Positions 12,264 through 25,149 of a DNA stretch of 64,000 nt are shown here, in pieces (position 1 is the first letter of the stretch; each line of letters starts with the position of its first letter). Where the stretch lies: contig MU385972.1 in assembly GCA_022497145.1 (NCBI GenBank), positions 1 through 64,000 on the forward strand, given 5' to 3'. The notes below the pieces were generated by a model. It was not told where the DNA came from. It did not search any database and saw only the letters and a list, made by a program, of their open reading frames with translations. The position numbers and the translations under genes are program-made. This DNA is from Rostrohypoxylon terebratum (Eukaryota > Ascomycota > Sordariomycetes > Xylariales > Hypoxylaceae).

Positions 12264-12324
12264 GCATTCATCGAGCATCCATCGAGCATCCATCAAGCAT
12301 CTGTCAAGTATCTGTCAAGCATCC
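12264..12324. repeat. 11-bp tandem repeat, about 5.5 copies
   Basis: The unit resembles GCATCCATCGA. The left copies carry CGA and the right copies CAA or CTGTCAA variants, so the array is diverging. Confidence 0.8.
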
Positions 12325-14874
12325 ATTTAAGTAATGGAGAAGCCTAGGGATGGTGCTAGTTGTTAGATTACCACTCACTGCAGTGCAACGGCGGTTTGAC
12401 TTCGATCCTTCGAGATTGAAATCCAGCCCGAAATCCAGCCCGAAAGGTGAGTCAGGAGAGTCGCACGAAGACAACGCGAACACCAAAACATGACTTTTCC
12501 CGGTTAGAATGATATTAATCACTAGTAATTATTGTAATTATTTGCAATCATCATTCAATTGCGCGGCCTTTCTCCATCGCTTACTTCGTTGCTCATCGGC
12601 AAATTCAACCCTAGCTGCCCTGAAGAACAAGATACCGTTGCACCCTTGAGATGAAAACCGGTACGGCGGTTCCAGCCGAAGCCTGCCATTCTTTGCATAT
12701 CACGGCCCGTTCCTGAATTGATTAAATGCCACATGCCTTCGAATCTTCTCTACCGCATAGCGCATTACTTGTCGGCCTATTGGCCTATTGGGAAGGCCTG
12801 GCTAAATGTTGGGATTAAACCTCCGAGCTCCTGAGAGTAAGATTGAATCATACCGTAGTATCACCACATCGATTCTGCTATCTTGAAGGGAACTTTGAAA
12901 ATTCTTCTCGACCTGAATTTTCGGTCGAGGAAAACGAAGAACCTGGATGGGGAGGGTCCAAGTGGCTGAGAAAGCTTGACCTGAGGGGTACCTACTCTGC
13001 TACTTCAAGATTACTTTTTTTCTAACTGTCTCGATGTCTCGAAAATCTCCTTCGTATTGTGAACCGTTTCGAGTCCCGCTGGTCCACACCCGTGGCGGTG
13101 CTTATCTTCAATTTAGGGGTCATGATTAGGGATTTGCAGCTTGGATAGGGTAAGTTTCCCCCGGCCTACGGTTAGTACGACCATACGGCTCCAGTCTGAT
13201 ATGCTTAGCATCGTTGATAGGCGGGAGACAGGGCGAAAACGTGGAAAATATGTTAAAAATAGCCTGGAGCTTTTTGACCTGGTCCGTTATCTCTTCGATC
13301 GATGAAAATCAATCGACTGACTGTTGTACAACAATACAGTTGGTACGGTTGGTACAATTCTAGTTGTGCAACGTAAATTCCAGAACGGATATTCCGTCTC
13401 CGTCATGCACGGTCGGAATCCTTGCCGTAGCGTTTCTCCAGGTTTTTAATTGTTTCTCTCTCTCTCTGTCTTCTCTTAGATTCAACACCTTTTGTTTCAC
13501 CAAGGTTGCCATGAAGCAATAAAGTAGGAAATGACGATGAGTTAAATGCCTGACACCTAAGCAACATGCCTGTGCATTTTGTGCCTCTAAAAGCAAGTCA
13601 TCCGAATTAGAGCAACCATCCTTGAATTGACGGCAGAAGCAACCGGCATAGAGTTGTGCTTATGTCGTCGAAGGTCAACGAACGAACGCTGAACACAACT
13701 CCCTATCCTGGCCGCGGCGACGGCAACAGATGGTGATTTTCCCTGCAGTGTCACCTAGCACAGTTCTCGAGGAGGTAATTGTCGACGCAGGACTCCGCAA
13801 AAAAGGAGGCGTAGTTTTCGTTTTTTGACGTTTTACCGGTTGCTATGACGTTTTCTTCGGAGCAAATGTCGCCATGAAAAGTGAAGGAGGCCCCAAGTGG
13901 AATGGACGGACGCCGAAGCAGTCGACGACCACTAACCTCACGACAAGTTTAGTAATGAGAAGTCTAAACCCCTGGGATTGTCGGATTGTCGACATGGACC
14001 GGCGAGCCAAGAGCAAGTTGTTGAGCCATCACGAGGCCGTGCAAGTCGTCTGGCGTCAAATCGGCTGACCTCGTGCTGCTTCATTGGGCTTGATAGACGC
14101 TGCTATCAAGTAATATGGGGGTAATAGAAAATCAGAACCGCAGTACTTTTACGTTTGAAGTTCGTGGATGTTGCTGTCGAAATCCTCGAAATCGCGGGGC
14201 AGAGTGGACCCGATGGGTCTGATGGGTTCCGAATCAAGTCACCCGAGAGGTGCAGAGCCGGGGGAGCCGCGCCTTGCCCTTTAGAGGTATAGTAAAAACT
14301 GGCTGAACTGGTTGGAGCTGCGAATGTGGTTTACGCATTACTACAATTTTGCGTTTTTACGTACGAAGTACCAGTACCGTCGCAGCTGCCCCGATGAATC
14401 GATTACGATATATGAGCCTAGGTACGTACTGAAGTAGCTAGGTACGTACGTACATACATGTATGTACCAACATGAAGTACCTTATGTACCTGCTGCATTT
14501 CCACAGACCGACGGTCCGATATAGTACAGGCAGTACAAGCAGTACAGGACAATTGTTAAACTTTTTTTTTTGAACAGATTCGAATCCTTACATGATGAGA
14601 GGTCTCAATTGACCATTGACAGAGGGCCAATTCCATCTCGATAATGTTTCATCATTTATAGTCTTGATAGCGAGAGTTATGGCAACATCCATTGACTAAT
14701 TGGTTGTAATAGTTGCGCAACAGCCGCCATCGGTGCCGCTGGTAAGAAGCGGTAAAGGGCGACACACACCGTCATATCGGTACCCTATGAATTGTTTAGA
14801 AGCGTCGATGCGCTGCACTAGCCCGTGATGCGCGTGTCGACACGACGGGACGAGCTTGCTTCTCCCGTCTCCTT

Positions 14875-14905
14875 ATCATATTGTCATATTGTCATATTGT
14901 CATAT
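14875..14905. repeat. 8-bp tandem repeat, about 3.5 copies
   Basis: The unit GTCATATT is repeated head to tail in the gene-free region. Confidence 0.8.
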
Positions 14906-15300
14906 CAAGGAAGCACCTGAGCTAATTGATCTCTTCTATTTGCCAGCGAATGGATTGTCCCCTTAATTCGCGTATAGGTCTCACTTTAAGATAAGAAAAA
15001 CAGGTCAGACTCCAGAGAGGTGAACTGGCAGTCCTAGAGACAGATTGATAGACGGGATCAACATGCAGAACCACACACTAGCTAACTGCGTCCTGGAACT
15101 TGATGCCGCTTCAACAGGCTTATGTTCTGCATATTATCTGACCTGTTACATACTCCTCCATCTGGAGAAGGGGAGATCTGGTTCTAGTCAGAGCCAACGA
15201 GCCAGGTAAGAAAATGGGTGAATGACCTCCAACTTCCAAGACCCTGAAAAGTCCTAAAATGATTTCAGGGGTAAGTATTTGTTGGTATGTATGTTGAGGA

Positions 15301-15410
15301 TATTGTGTAATATCGTGTAGTATCGTATAGTATCGTGTAGTATCGTATAGTATCGTGTAGTATCGTATAGTATCGTGTAGTATCGTATAGTATCGTGTAG
15401 TATGTTGTAT
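15301..15410. repeat. 20-bp period minisatellite made of two alternating 10-mers
   Basis: TATCGTGTAG and TATCGTATAG alternate strictly over nine units from 15311 to 15400, flanked by a degenerate unit on each side. The two units differ only at the seventh base (G or A). The strict alternation shows expansion of the 20-mer dimer rather than the 10-mer. Confidence 0.95.
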
Positions 15411-17086
15411 ATTCGTACCTTTAAAGGTCAGGTGATTACGTATTTTGCTAATAGTAGAAATTTCGATACTGGGAATAGCTTGGCATCAAGGGTTACAATT
15501 GGAGCCTTGGAACAATTGAATTCCTGGGATCAAATACCGTTACCACATCCATCCATTTGCCTCGAATAGCCGTCGGTACTTGATCCGGTCAATAGTCCAC
15601 ACCAGATTCGTTCAAGTTTGTAGTAAAAAAAAAAATTCAGTCCGCTGGATCGCATAGCAGATCCATCACGACCCACTAAACCCCGGTCCAACGAGACATG
15701 TGATGCTGAAGTTATTTTTTATAACGGAGTTTTGGGAGGCCCTGAAGAGTTCTGGACGTGCCTACGATGTCCACGATGTCCACGATGTCCACCGCGTGGT
15801 TGTTGGAATGGATCAATTTACCCCTTGCTGGGTCTCTGTTCGCTTGCCGCTTGCTGAAAATTGAACAGCGAGCACCTGGGCTCCAGGGCTGCCTGGGCAC
15901 CTGAGCAGCAGACCTAAAAAGCACAGGCGCTGGAGGTAAAATAAAAGCTCCAGGTAGTGGAATTAGGTACAATACATGCCAACGGGCCCACGGGGCAATC
16001 GAGGCAACCAGGCAACTCCAGGGCCAAAAAGAGCTAGAGCCTACCTAGAAGAAAGCTAGAAGAGCTAAAAGGTATGTAACTCGGGTCACCGCAAGTACAC
16101 ATGTATTGTACATCCGCCATACATTTACCTACGAATAGATACCCCGGCTGTTCGGATTTTCAGGTACCCAGGCTGTTGGGCCAATTGCATCGCCGCCCAC
16201 AACCCGTTCAAGTTAGCTGCAGGGTTAGCCTCTCGCTTTTGTTCCATTTGCGTTCACCGTGATGAAAGAAACTTCGATTGGTATTCTTCTGCTCCTTCTA
16301 ATTACTATGGTTTCTGCTATGGCATTTACGGCATTATGGATCCGTAACTTCCATACCTTTCTCAATTTCAACCTGGTTCTAGTTTTGGGTTTATCTTAGT
16401 CTAGTTTCTTAACCGTATTTTATGGTACAATGGGAACATTTGAACTTTCAAAAACCTAACCTTGAACTTTCAGCAATCAGCAACTATCAACCAGTAACCG
16501 GACCTGGTGACGGCAGGGATATTCGTCACAAGCTTACCTAGTGAAAAACTGAGGTAGAAACGTGCTCCCATAATTGGCATACCTTCCAGTTAGTACTACC
16601 TAGTAGGTAGTAGGTAGTACTAGTAGTAGTACTACGTACCTCGACAACCTTGACAGCATCAAAACCGACAACCTTGCAACTTTTTGACTGGAATACAGTG
16701 CATCGAGACTGTAAACGAAGTAAAGACGTGGTTCTTATTTCTCAATGTGTAATAGTCGTCGACTGTTTCCTGTTTCCAGTTTCTGGTTTTCTATTTTCTT
16801 ACATTATATAAAAAGCTGACTGTTCCCTTTCTTTTCGTGGTCTCGATCTCACGATCGTCAAGTTTCCATTGCAGTTTGCCATTAGACTACCTCAACTTAT
16901 CTATTTACCAACGTTCTAGAGAGGTAATGGACGAAGCTATAAATTGGGTCTGAATCGTACTCTTTGGCCCGGCCAGTCTTATCTCGTTATTATCCTTATC
17001 TTTGTGGACTTTGGACTTTGGACTTCCAAATTTTGCTTCTTCGGTCCAATTGCTGGGACCCGGACCGTCATTATCTTTACCTGCTA

Positions 17087-17107
17087 CCGTCACCCGTCAC
17101 CCGTCAC
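17087..17107. repeat. 7-bp tandem repeat, 3 copies
   Basis: The unit CCGTCAC is repeated three times in the pyrimidine-rich region upstream of the glutamate dehydrogenase gene. Confidence 0.75.
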
Positions 17108-18372
17108 CCGCCATCGTATATCCAACGCCGCCGCAGACAGGGCTGTGCATATCACCTGCGTGTCCTACGTATCCTGCGCATCCTGTCCTGCGTCTTCTTG
17201 GATACTACCTGGCTTGATCCGATCTAGCCCTGCAACTCTCTGTGTTTACCTCCATATCTACCGAAGCCAATATAAGGGAAAGGGTAGTTTCGAACTCCCT
17301 GAAATCCAATTATTGTGCTATTACTAGCTCGGTCCAACACTGGAAGCCCTGAAGCTTATCGAGGACTGCATCATCTTTATTAAGGTACATCCTCCTTTTC
17401 CCTCTGCTTATTCCGGCAGCCAATCGCCCGTTCGACCAACCACATATCCCCATTATTTCCATTCTTCTTAATATTAATATTTCCAATATTACCGTCGTCT
17501 CGTCTCTTGTGTATTGTTGCATATTCCGCTTTATATAGCTACATATCACTATATACTACCCCCTATACACTAATACGCCACTTCAACCGACCATCGATTT
17601 CTCCAACACCACAACATTACTTACTCACGCGAGGGCAGATCTTGCATTTCACTTCCACTAGGTCCACCAGTCTCCTGTCGACTTAATTGTGGACCCGTAA
17701 CTCCCTCAAGTTTTCCCCGGGAGAAGCGCAAGAAACTCCCACTTAACGCTTTGTCGGTACGTCTCTTTATTGTTCAGCCTGTTTGACTTATTAGCTCCTT
17801 TCCTTATCAGGAGCACGAGCATCAACTGGACTCAAAACACTGCCCGAAGTATCGAGCGGTGTAGGAGATTCCATGTTACTCATGGCCAGTGCAATTCGAG
17901 ATACGATAATCGTATTCGTGTTTTCATTTTCCCTTCAATATCTTGCTGAGTTGGCCTCACTGGCCTCTCATAACCTGCAGGTCTTTTGTATCTCCATGTA
18001 TTTTAATGATGTGCAATATGGGACCTTTCTAAACTCCCGAGACTTGTCTCATATATTTTCTTATGATATAACAGTAATTACCCACCTAGGTATATACTAT
18101 CAGTTACTCATTTACTCCCGCACCTCAACACCAATATCACGGGTAGTCTCCAGGTACCAAACAAGACGGTATTTCATCATTATATGCGGCAATGATGTCT
18201 TCCTGTCATATCTCTCGAATATTTCTTCTATAAAAGATCCATCTCTTCCCCAGATATCTGTCCCGTTTTGTCTTTTTCTCATCAGTGCTATGACTTTTAA
18301 CTCTTTTATTCACTCTCATCCCTTCTCATAACCCACTCAAACTCCCGAGCTACTCAGCTCCCAGTCTTCATC

Positions 18373-21300
18373 ATGGTGGTCAAGATGTTGACGATTAAGA
18401 CGACTGACTTGGGTTTGGATAGTTTCCCAGATTATTGTGACCCACTTGAGAAATTTGAGTTCGTAGAACCCAAATCTCAGATCATGACGACCAACGGGAC
18501 AGCCCCATCCCCGAGCCCTCTCCCAGCTAATAAGCTGTTGGGAAAGGTTCAGGGTACGGACGACGCGTCTCGGCACCCTTCACCCCAGCCCACTCACTTC
18601 TCGGTGCCACTAGGAAGTCTAGGCACCAATGGGCACAGGGTCTTACGGTCTGCCACGGTTGGATATATCGCACCCGAGTTTAAGGGACGTGATGAGCAGA
18701 TCGCTCAGGGTTAGTCAGCAGCACTCCACACAGTCTAAAAGATGCTAACACAGAACAGTCAAGAGCATCATCCTTGAGCAGGGCTGGATCCCTGAATCTC
18801 ATCTCAACGAACAAGTCTCATGGTTCTACAACGAGTTGGGCATCGATGATGTCTACTTCCAAATGGAGAAGGTCGACGTTATCGCGACCCATATCACCTC
18901 CATGTATGCCGCAAAAGTTGCCGCTTATGCTCGCGTGGACAAGCGTGAAGAAATCCTCTTAGACATGGAGGCCACCGACCATGCCATCTACATCGACACG
19001 AGCATGCCGGGCAAGACTTCATTACACGGTCCCCGATTCGAAAATAGGCTCGAGGCGAAGTATCTCGATAACGCCGACCCGACTAAGCGTTTCCGTGTTG
19101 AGACTTTCCGCTCCCCAGGCACTATATCAAATGATCCCTCGTCCAAAGCATCTCTGCGATGCTACTTCGTCTACCAATGTATGTTTGTGGACCCGAACCC
19201 GGAGCCGGACGAGACTCGTCTTGAGATCATTAGCGACCGAATGTTCTTGACCAAAGCTACCAAGAACACCAAGCAGATCTACGATGACATTATCAAACTC
19301 GCCGTCGCTAGAACCGGTCCGGTGATTGAGGTATTTGACATCGAAGGCTCTGAAGAGAAGCGTCTCGTCGTAGCTTTCCGTTCCCGTACTGCTCGTGGCA
19401 TTTTCAGCGCCTTGAGCGACCTCTACCACTACTATGGTGTGACCAGCACTAGGAAGTACGTAGAACAGTTCTCAAATGGCATCACGGTTATGAGCATCTA
19501 CTTGAAGCCTGCCACCAACTTGGAAACAAAACCTATTCCATTCGATCAATCTATTCATCAAATTACCAAGGAGATTTCTCTTCTTTACTGCATACCCCAA
19601 AACAAGCTTCACTCCTTATTCGCATCCGGCGCTCTCAGTTTACAAGAGACCGTTTACGGCCACTGTGTCTGGGTCTTCGTCCAGCACTTCCTCAACCGTC
19701 TCGGAACGGAATACGTGTCTATCAGGCAGGCTTTAGACTCCAAGAACCCGGCACACGTGGAAATCCTCTCAAAGTTGAAGCGCCGTCTCCGCACAGAGAC
19801 ATTTACGCCAGATTACATTCTCGAGATTATCTCATCTTACCCAAATCTAGTGCGGCTTCTCTACGCAGCCTTCGCCCATGTCCACTTAAGCGTCGGCCCT
19901 GGGTTTGAGAAGAGCGTCATTGCGCCCACACCATCAGTCGAGGTATTATCAGATGTTCGACTAAAGGATGCGATCACCCGGGAGGTCTCTAATGAGCACG
20001 AGGAAATGGTCATGACAGCCTTCCGTATCTTCAATAGCGCCGTCCTAAAAACCAACTACTTCACACCTACTAAAGTAGCCCTCAGCTTCCGCTTAGACCC
20101 GTCGTTTCTTCCAGAGGTCGAATACCCTAGACGTCTCTATGGAATGTTCCTCGTCATCAGCGCAGAGGCCCGCGGTTTCCATCTCCGCTTCAAGGACGTC
20201 GCCCGAGGCGGTATCCGAATTGTCAAGTCTCGTAGCAAGGAGGCTTACAGCATCAACGCCAGAAGCCTCTTTGACGAGAACTATGCTCTCGCGAGCACAC
20301 AACAGCGCAAAAACAAAGATATTCCCGAAGGAGGATCAAAGGGTGTCATTCTTCTCGACGCTAAGCAACAGGATCGAGCGCGAGAAGCTTTCGAGAAGTA
20401 CATTGACAGTATTTTGGACCTTCTCCTTCCGGCGGAGACGCCCGGCATCAAGAATCCGATAGTAGACCTCTACAAAAAAGAGGAGATTCTTTTCCTGGGT
20501 CCGGACGAGAACACCGCTGATCTTGTCGACTGGGCTACGGAACACGCTCGTGCTCGGGGTGCGCCGTGGTGGAAGTCATTCTTCACCGGCAAGTCGCCTA
20601 AGCTTGGCGGTATTCCCCATGATGCATATGGCATGACGACTCTGTCTGTTCGTGAATACGTCAAGGGTATTTACCGCAAGTTGAACTTGGACCCATCCAC
20701 CGTCAGGAAAATGCAAACCGGAGGTCCGGACGGTGATCTCGGAAGCAACGAAATTCTTCTGAGCAATGAGAAGTACACCGCAATTGTAGATGGTTCTGGT
20801 GTTCTGGTCGACCCCAACGGACTAGACAAAGAAGAACTCATCCGACTAGCGAAGAAGCGTGTGATGATCTCTCACTTCGACCTCTCCAAGTTATCCAAGG
20901 ATGGGTATAGGGTTCTATGTGATGATAGCAACGTCACCTTACCTACTGGGGAAGTTGTTCCTAACGGCACGACTTTCCGTAACTTTTACCACCTCAGGGA
21001 TAGCGGATTGACCGACTGCTTTGTTCCGTGTGGTGGCCGTCCTGAGTCGATTGATCTTTCCACCGTGTCTAAATTGATTAAGGATGGCAAGAGTACCATT
21101 CCTTACATAGTCGAGGGGGCCAATCTATTCATCACCCAAGACGCCAAGCTGCGTCTCGAGAAGGCCGGAGCAATCCTATTCAAAGATGCTTCAGCCAACA
21201 AGGGCGGCGTGACCTCTTCGTCTCTCGAAGTCCTTGCTTCTCTTAGTTTCGACGACGAAGGGTTCGTCGAGAATATGTGCCATAACTCCCAGGGAGAAGC

Positions 21301-21768
21301 ACCCGAATTCTACAAGGCCTATGTCAAACAGGTGCAGGCCACAATCTGCGACAATGCTCGCCTAGAATTCGAGGCTATCTGGCGTGAACACGAAGAGACC
21401 GGCGTACCGCGCTCTGTGCTCTCGGACACGCTCTCTGTAGCCATCACAACACTGGACGAGGAACTACAAAAATCTGAGCTATGGGAGGACCCGAAGATCC
21501 GAAGGTCCGTCCTAGCGGACGCTCTTCCCAAGTTGCTCCTCGACAAGATTGGTCTTGACACCATTATCAGCCGCGTGCCGGACACGTATCTCCGCGCCAT
21601 CTTCGGAAGCTATCTTGCTTCCCGCTTCGTGTATGAATTTGGTAGCAGCCCCAGCCAATTTGCCTTCTTTGACTTGTAAGTTGCCAAAACGATATAACCT
21701 GCCATTAGAATTGACAAGAAGCTAACTTCATTCGCAGCATGTCTAAGAGAATGGCTAAGATTCAATGA
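18373..21768 (+). CDS. GDH2: NAD-specific glutamate dehydrogenase, large type
   Basis: Catalyses NAD-linked oxidative deamination of glutamate to 2-oxoglutarate and ammonia. Three exons: 18373-18709, 18759-21675 and 21738-21768, summing to 1094 residues, the usual size of the roughly 115-kDa fungal enzyme. The small last exon, after a 62-bp intron, completes the conserved C-terminus FAFFDFMSKRMAKIQ. Signature blocks include WFYNELGIDDVYFQ, DHAIYIDTS, RGGIRIVKSRSKEAY, KGVILLDAKQQDRAREAF, GGPDGDLGSNE, and the dinucleotide-binding end YIVEGANLFITQDAK followed by FKDASANKGGVTSSSLEV. The first 37 residues (to about position 18483) resemble the family less, so translation could instead begin at the in-frame ATG at 18484 (MTTNGTAPSPSP). 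A long gene-free region lies upstream. Confidence 0.97.
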
Positions 21769-22552
21769 TTGATGAACTTTCTTGCATAATATTTTAAGGG
21801 GAGCAAAAAAGGATTCTAAAAATGAGTTTTGCATAGTTTCATGGGCGATAGTATTAATTCTTTTTTCCAAAAAAAAAATGGCATCGAGTATCACGACTCG
21901 CTAACCTGTTGACGGTTGAAAAGCATAGTAAGCCGGGAGAGACGGTTTGATGATGACTTACGAATTATTTTTAATTCTATCGGTCAACGGCTGGGAAATT
22001 ACATACCAATAGAAAGGTCTGGCCTGGCGATGCTTATGACCAGAAAAGTTCCTTTACTTCATCAAACTTCACATATTCCTTCTATGACTAATTTGCTAGT
22101 GAATCGCGGCGATGTTACAGGTACACTAATAATGACCTATCATAGATGGTAGATCAGGACCGCCTTCGCGCCTTATAATTACGTATAATCCTACCTCCCC
22201 CTCTACGACGCGATTCGTCTAATTTTAGGTATCCTTCCTCATCCGGAATCTACCACTTTGGTAAACCCCAGTCTTGAGCTGCGGCACAGCGTCAGATTGA
22301 AAGAAGATTGGACCATCATGATCGACGTCGGCTCTTTGCCGAGCCAGATTTCCGAAGGCTAGCATGGGTCTAGCTGTTGGAGTATATTCAGCCACCTCCT
22401 CATAAATTCTAGCCGCTCGTCTAGATTACTCTCTCCCATTGTGATATATATAGGCATATGTATAAACAGCACACGAAGACTTCAACAGTCGTTTTCGCAC
22501 GGCTCTATAGGAAGTGGCGATTTAGGCTCCCTTTTCTTACCCAACTTACAAA
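21769..22552. other. intergenic region between GDH2 and GH78-like gene
   Basis: Holds the 3' flank of GDH2 and the promoter side of the rhamnosidase-like gene. A short poly(A) run lies at 21870-21878. No coding signal or RNA gene was recognised. Confidence 0.45.
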
Positions 22553-24735
22553 ATGGGGAACCTCAAGTCACTCTCTTTATACGGACTCGTACTATTCCAA
22601 TCCGCGCTAGCTCAGTGCTGCAAGACAAAAAAGGCAGATACGAGCTGGCACCAATATGTTCGCGCTCCGACGAGTAACATCGTCAAGCCAAAGTCTATCC
22701 ACAGCAACTACACAGCAGGCAAAGTAACGAATCCCGAAGGCCTGCTATCCGGGAACAGCACAACTCTGACCCGCGGGAAAAATGATGCCGCTGTACCCAC
22801 TATCGTCATCGATTTTGGTCAGGACGTAGTGGGTTTGCTAGAAATCGACTTCGCGAGCTCGACAAACGCATCGACTGGATTTCCCGGGCTCAAACTGGCC
22901 TTCTCGGAAACTTTGGAATTCCTCGGGAACACGAGCGATTTCACGCGCTCTAATAGTGCGGGAACTGTAGGTTTTGCTCCAGAATCGTCGCTGTGAGATA
23001 GGAAACTAATTTCGTAGAATCCCCCGAAACTTACCTCCGGAACCGATCAGGCGAGAAAAACAGAACCTCTTGAATGAATGAATGTGTTCTAACCGGTACC
23101 CTAGATCGCTGTGAAGAACAAGCCGTATACATGGGTCAACCAATGGGGTTGCGAACATGGAAGTCAGGTCTGCGCTGACGGTCTCCACGGGTTCCGATAC
23201 GTGAAGATAGAGCTAGATGCACTCTCCGGAGACGCGCCTTACACATCTTCATATGGCGAGGTCGTCATCAAATCTGTTAAGCTGCATTGGTCCGCGTATT
23301 TGGGTACTCCTGATACCTACTCGGGCTGGTTCGAATGCTCGGATAAAGACCTGACGCAGTGGTGGTACGATGGCTCGTATACCACTGAATTGGGTACGGA
23401 TGTCTTCAGGAATAACGACACGGATCCCCGCGGAGCCGCGAGTGCGTCGCTTGCTGGCAAGTGGGTTCTTCATGACGGAGCGAAGAGAGACAGAGATCCG
23501 TATATGGGAGATCTGGCGGTCGCCGCGTTGACAGCTTATGTCACGCACGATTTCCCCGAAGCAGCCCGAAACGTCATGGAAGATTTGGCTCGGCATCAGA
23601 GAGACGACGGATGGATTCCTCCAGCAAGCATGTTCGTTGACTCCCATTCCCATTTCTGTTAACAACACCTATTAGTAGAGAGACGTTGATCTAACCTACC
23701 TACAGAAGCAACTACGCCCTGAAGCTTTTCGATTACCCCTTGTACTGGATTACCTGCGGCTGGGACCACGTCATGTACACAGGCAACATGTCGTACATCC
23801 AAACGTACTACCCAGTCCTCGAAAAAGTCCTCGACAAATACTACGTCGCGCACACGGACAACACGACCTCGCTCCTAGTCCGACAAGACGGCTACGGCGA
23901 CTTTGCCTTCATCCCCCGCGACGGCTCGGCCACATACTACAGCGCCTTATATGTGCTCGCGTTGAACCGCGCCGCGGAACTCGCCACGCTCCTCTCCAAG
24001 CCCGCCGACGCCTCCCGATGGCGCGAACGAGCCGCCAAGACCTCCGCCGGCGTGCTCGAGCACCTATGGGATGCATCGGCCGGCGCCTTCTACGACCGCA
24101 AGTGCAGCGGCAAGGGCTGCTCCGCGCACGCGCAAGACGGGAACAGCCTCGCCATCCTCGCGGGCATCACCTCCAACTCCAGCTCCTCGACCAAGTACGC
24201 CGAAAAGGCGCTCGCGTACCTGTCGAAGGCGACCGCGAAGCCGTACGGTCACGCGTTTTATGATGCCGGCGGCAACGAGCTGGGCACCGGGTTCAGCGAC
24301 CGCGTGTACCCGTTCATATCGTACTTCGAGACGGCGGCGCGGTTCGAGAGCGGGCAGGCGGACTCCGCCGTGGCGCAGATCAAGGCGACGTACGGGCACA
24401 TGGCCGTCGGCGACCCCGGCATCACGATGTGGGAAGGTGTCGGCGCGAACGGGAGCAAGTACGAGGGCGGCTTTACGTCCGCGGCGCACGGGTGGTCGAC
24501 GGGCGTCACGCCGCTGCTCACGACGTACGTACTAGGTGTCAAGCCCCTGAAGCCCGGCTTCAAGGAGTGGGTTGTGCAGCCGCGCCCCAGCAAGGACTTG
24601 ACGTGGGCCAAGGGCGTCGTGCCCACGCCTTACGGCCCGCTCAGCGTCAGCTGGCAGAGGAATCAGACGGATGGGAAGTTGGTGGTTAGTGTTACGGCGC
24701 CACCGGGAACGAACGGGACGGTTATTAAACCGTGA
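22553..24735 (+). CDS. secreted alpha-L-rhamnosidase-like glycoside hydrolase (GH78 / six-hairpin type)
   Basis: Three exons: 22553-22966, 23105-23631 and 23706-24735, summing to 656 residues. The first intron (138 bp) is longer than its neighbours, so a missed mini-exon there cannot be excluded. The N-terminus (MGNLKSLSLYGLVLFQSALAQ) is a signal peptide. WVNQWGCEHGSQVCADGLHGFRYV lies in the N-terminal sandwich region. RDRDPYMGDLAVAALTAY, LDYPLYWITCGWDHVMYTGN-like text (seen as FDYPLYWITCGWDHV), DGYGDFAFIPRDG and GITMWEGVG follow the six-hairpin catalytic fold. The C-terminal LKPGFKEWVVQPRPSKDLTWAKGVVPTPYGPLSVSW is the typical GH78 beta domain. It probably removes rhamnose or a similar sugar from plant or wall polysaccharide; the exact substrate cannot be told. 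The third exon is markedly GC-rich. Confidence 0.86.
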
Positions 24736-25149
24736 GGGGGTGCATGACCAATAGGAGTATTTGTTCGGAGTTTGAGAGTCGCACAGAGCATTTCGCTTAT
24801 TTATTACTAAAGCAGGAGGTTGGGAGGGCGAAGGCCTAACAATCAAAAGCAATTTTGACGAGAAGTGAAGTTTACGAAGTAGATACCAAATACCTGTTTG
24901 ATGATAAATTCTTGATTATTTGAAGTTTCAACTAGCTTCATCGAGACGATCATGACTCGTGTTGTTTGAAGCGTGAGCTGTTTGCCAATTTCTAGATACT
25001 ACTTGGAACTCGACAGAGAACCCCGGAATTTCCGGACTTTTCTCAGGACATCGAGGGCAGGAAAAGAAAGGAATCAGCCAAAAAGCTAGGATCGGCAGAG
25101 ATCCAAGAAGCAAAAGTATCCCGATGTAGTGCGTCATCACATGAAGAAG
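24736..25149. other. convergent intergenic region
   Basis: Shared 3' flank of the GH78-like gene (+) and the Ser-rich membrane protein (-). No coding or RNA signal seen. Confidence 0.4.

Larger units (their letters stand above)
11403..18372. other. gene-free, repeat-rich intergenic region of about 7 kb
   Basis: No conserved coding sequence was found on either strand; open frames stay below about 155 codons and have low-complexity or random-like composition. The region contains many short tandem repeats, listed separately, and clusters of TACGTA/GGTACC/TAGTAGG-like self-complementary tracts (11440-11580, 14350-14500, 16590-16640). The right part (about 16.8-18.37 kb) is pyrimidine-rich and probably holds the promoter and a long leader of the glutamate dehydrogenase gene, with possible upstream ORFs. 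It is the largest gap in the window. Confidence 0.5.

Noticed and set aside
13874..14068. 64-codon open frame in the gene desert
   Set aside because: No family resemblance or neighbouring exons; treated as chance.
14560..14600. GATTCGAATCC resembling a tRNA B box
   Set aside because: No matching A box, cloverleaf stems or downstream T-run on the required strand.
15301..15410. CRISPR-like regular repeat
   Set aside because: Units are contiguous without spacers and the genome is eukaryotic; it is a minisatellite.
17873..18331. 152-codon open frame just upstream of GDH2
   Set aside because: Composition is hydrophobic but irregular with no recognised domain; more likely leader or upstream ORF of the GDH2 transcript.
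24018..24689. Long open frames in other frames of the GH78-like exon 3
   Set aside because: Arg/Ala-rich shadow frames caused by high GC; the GH78 frame holds the motifs.
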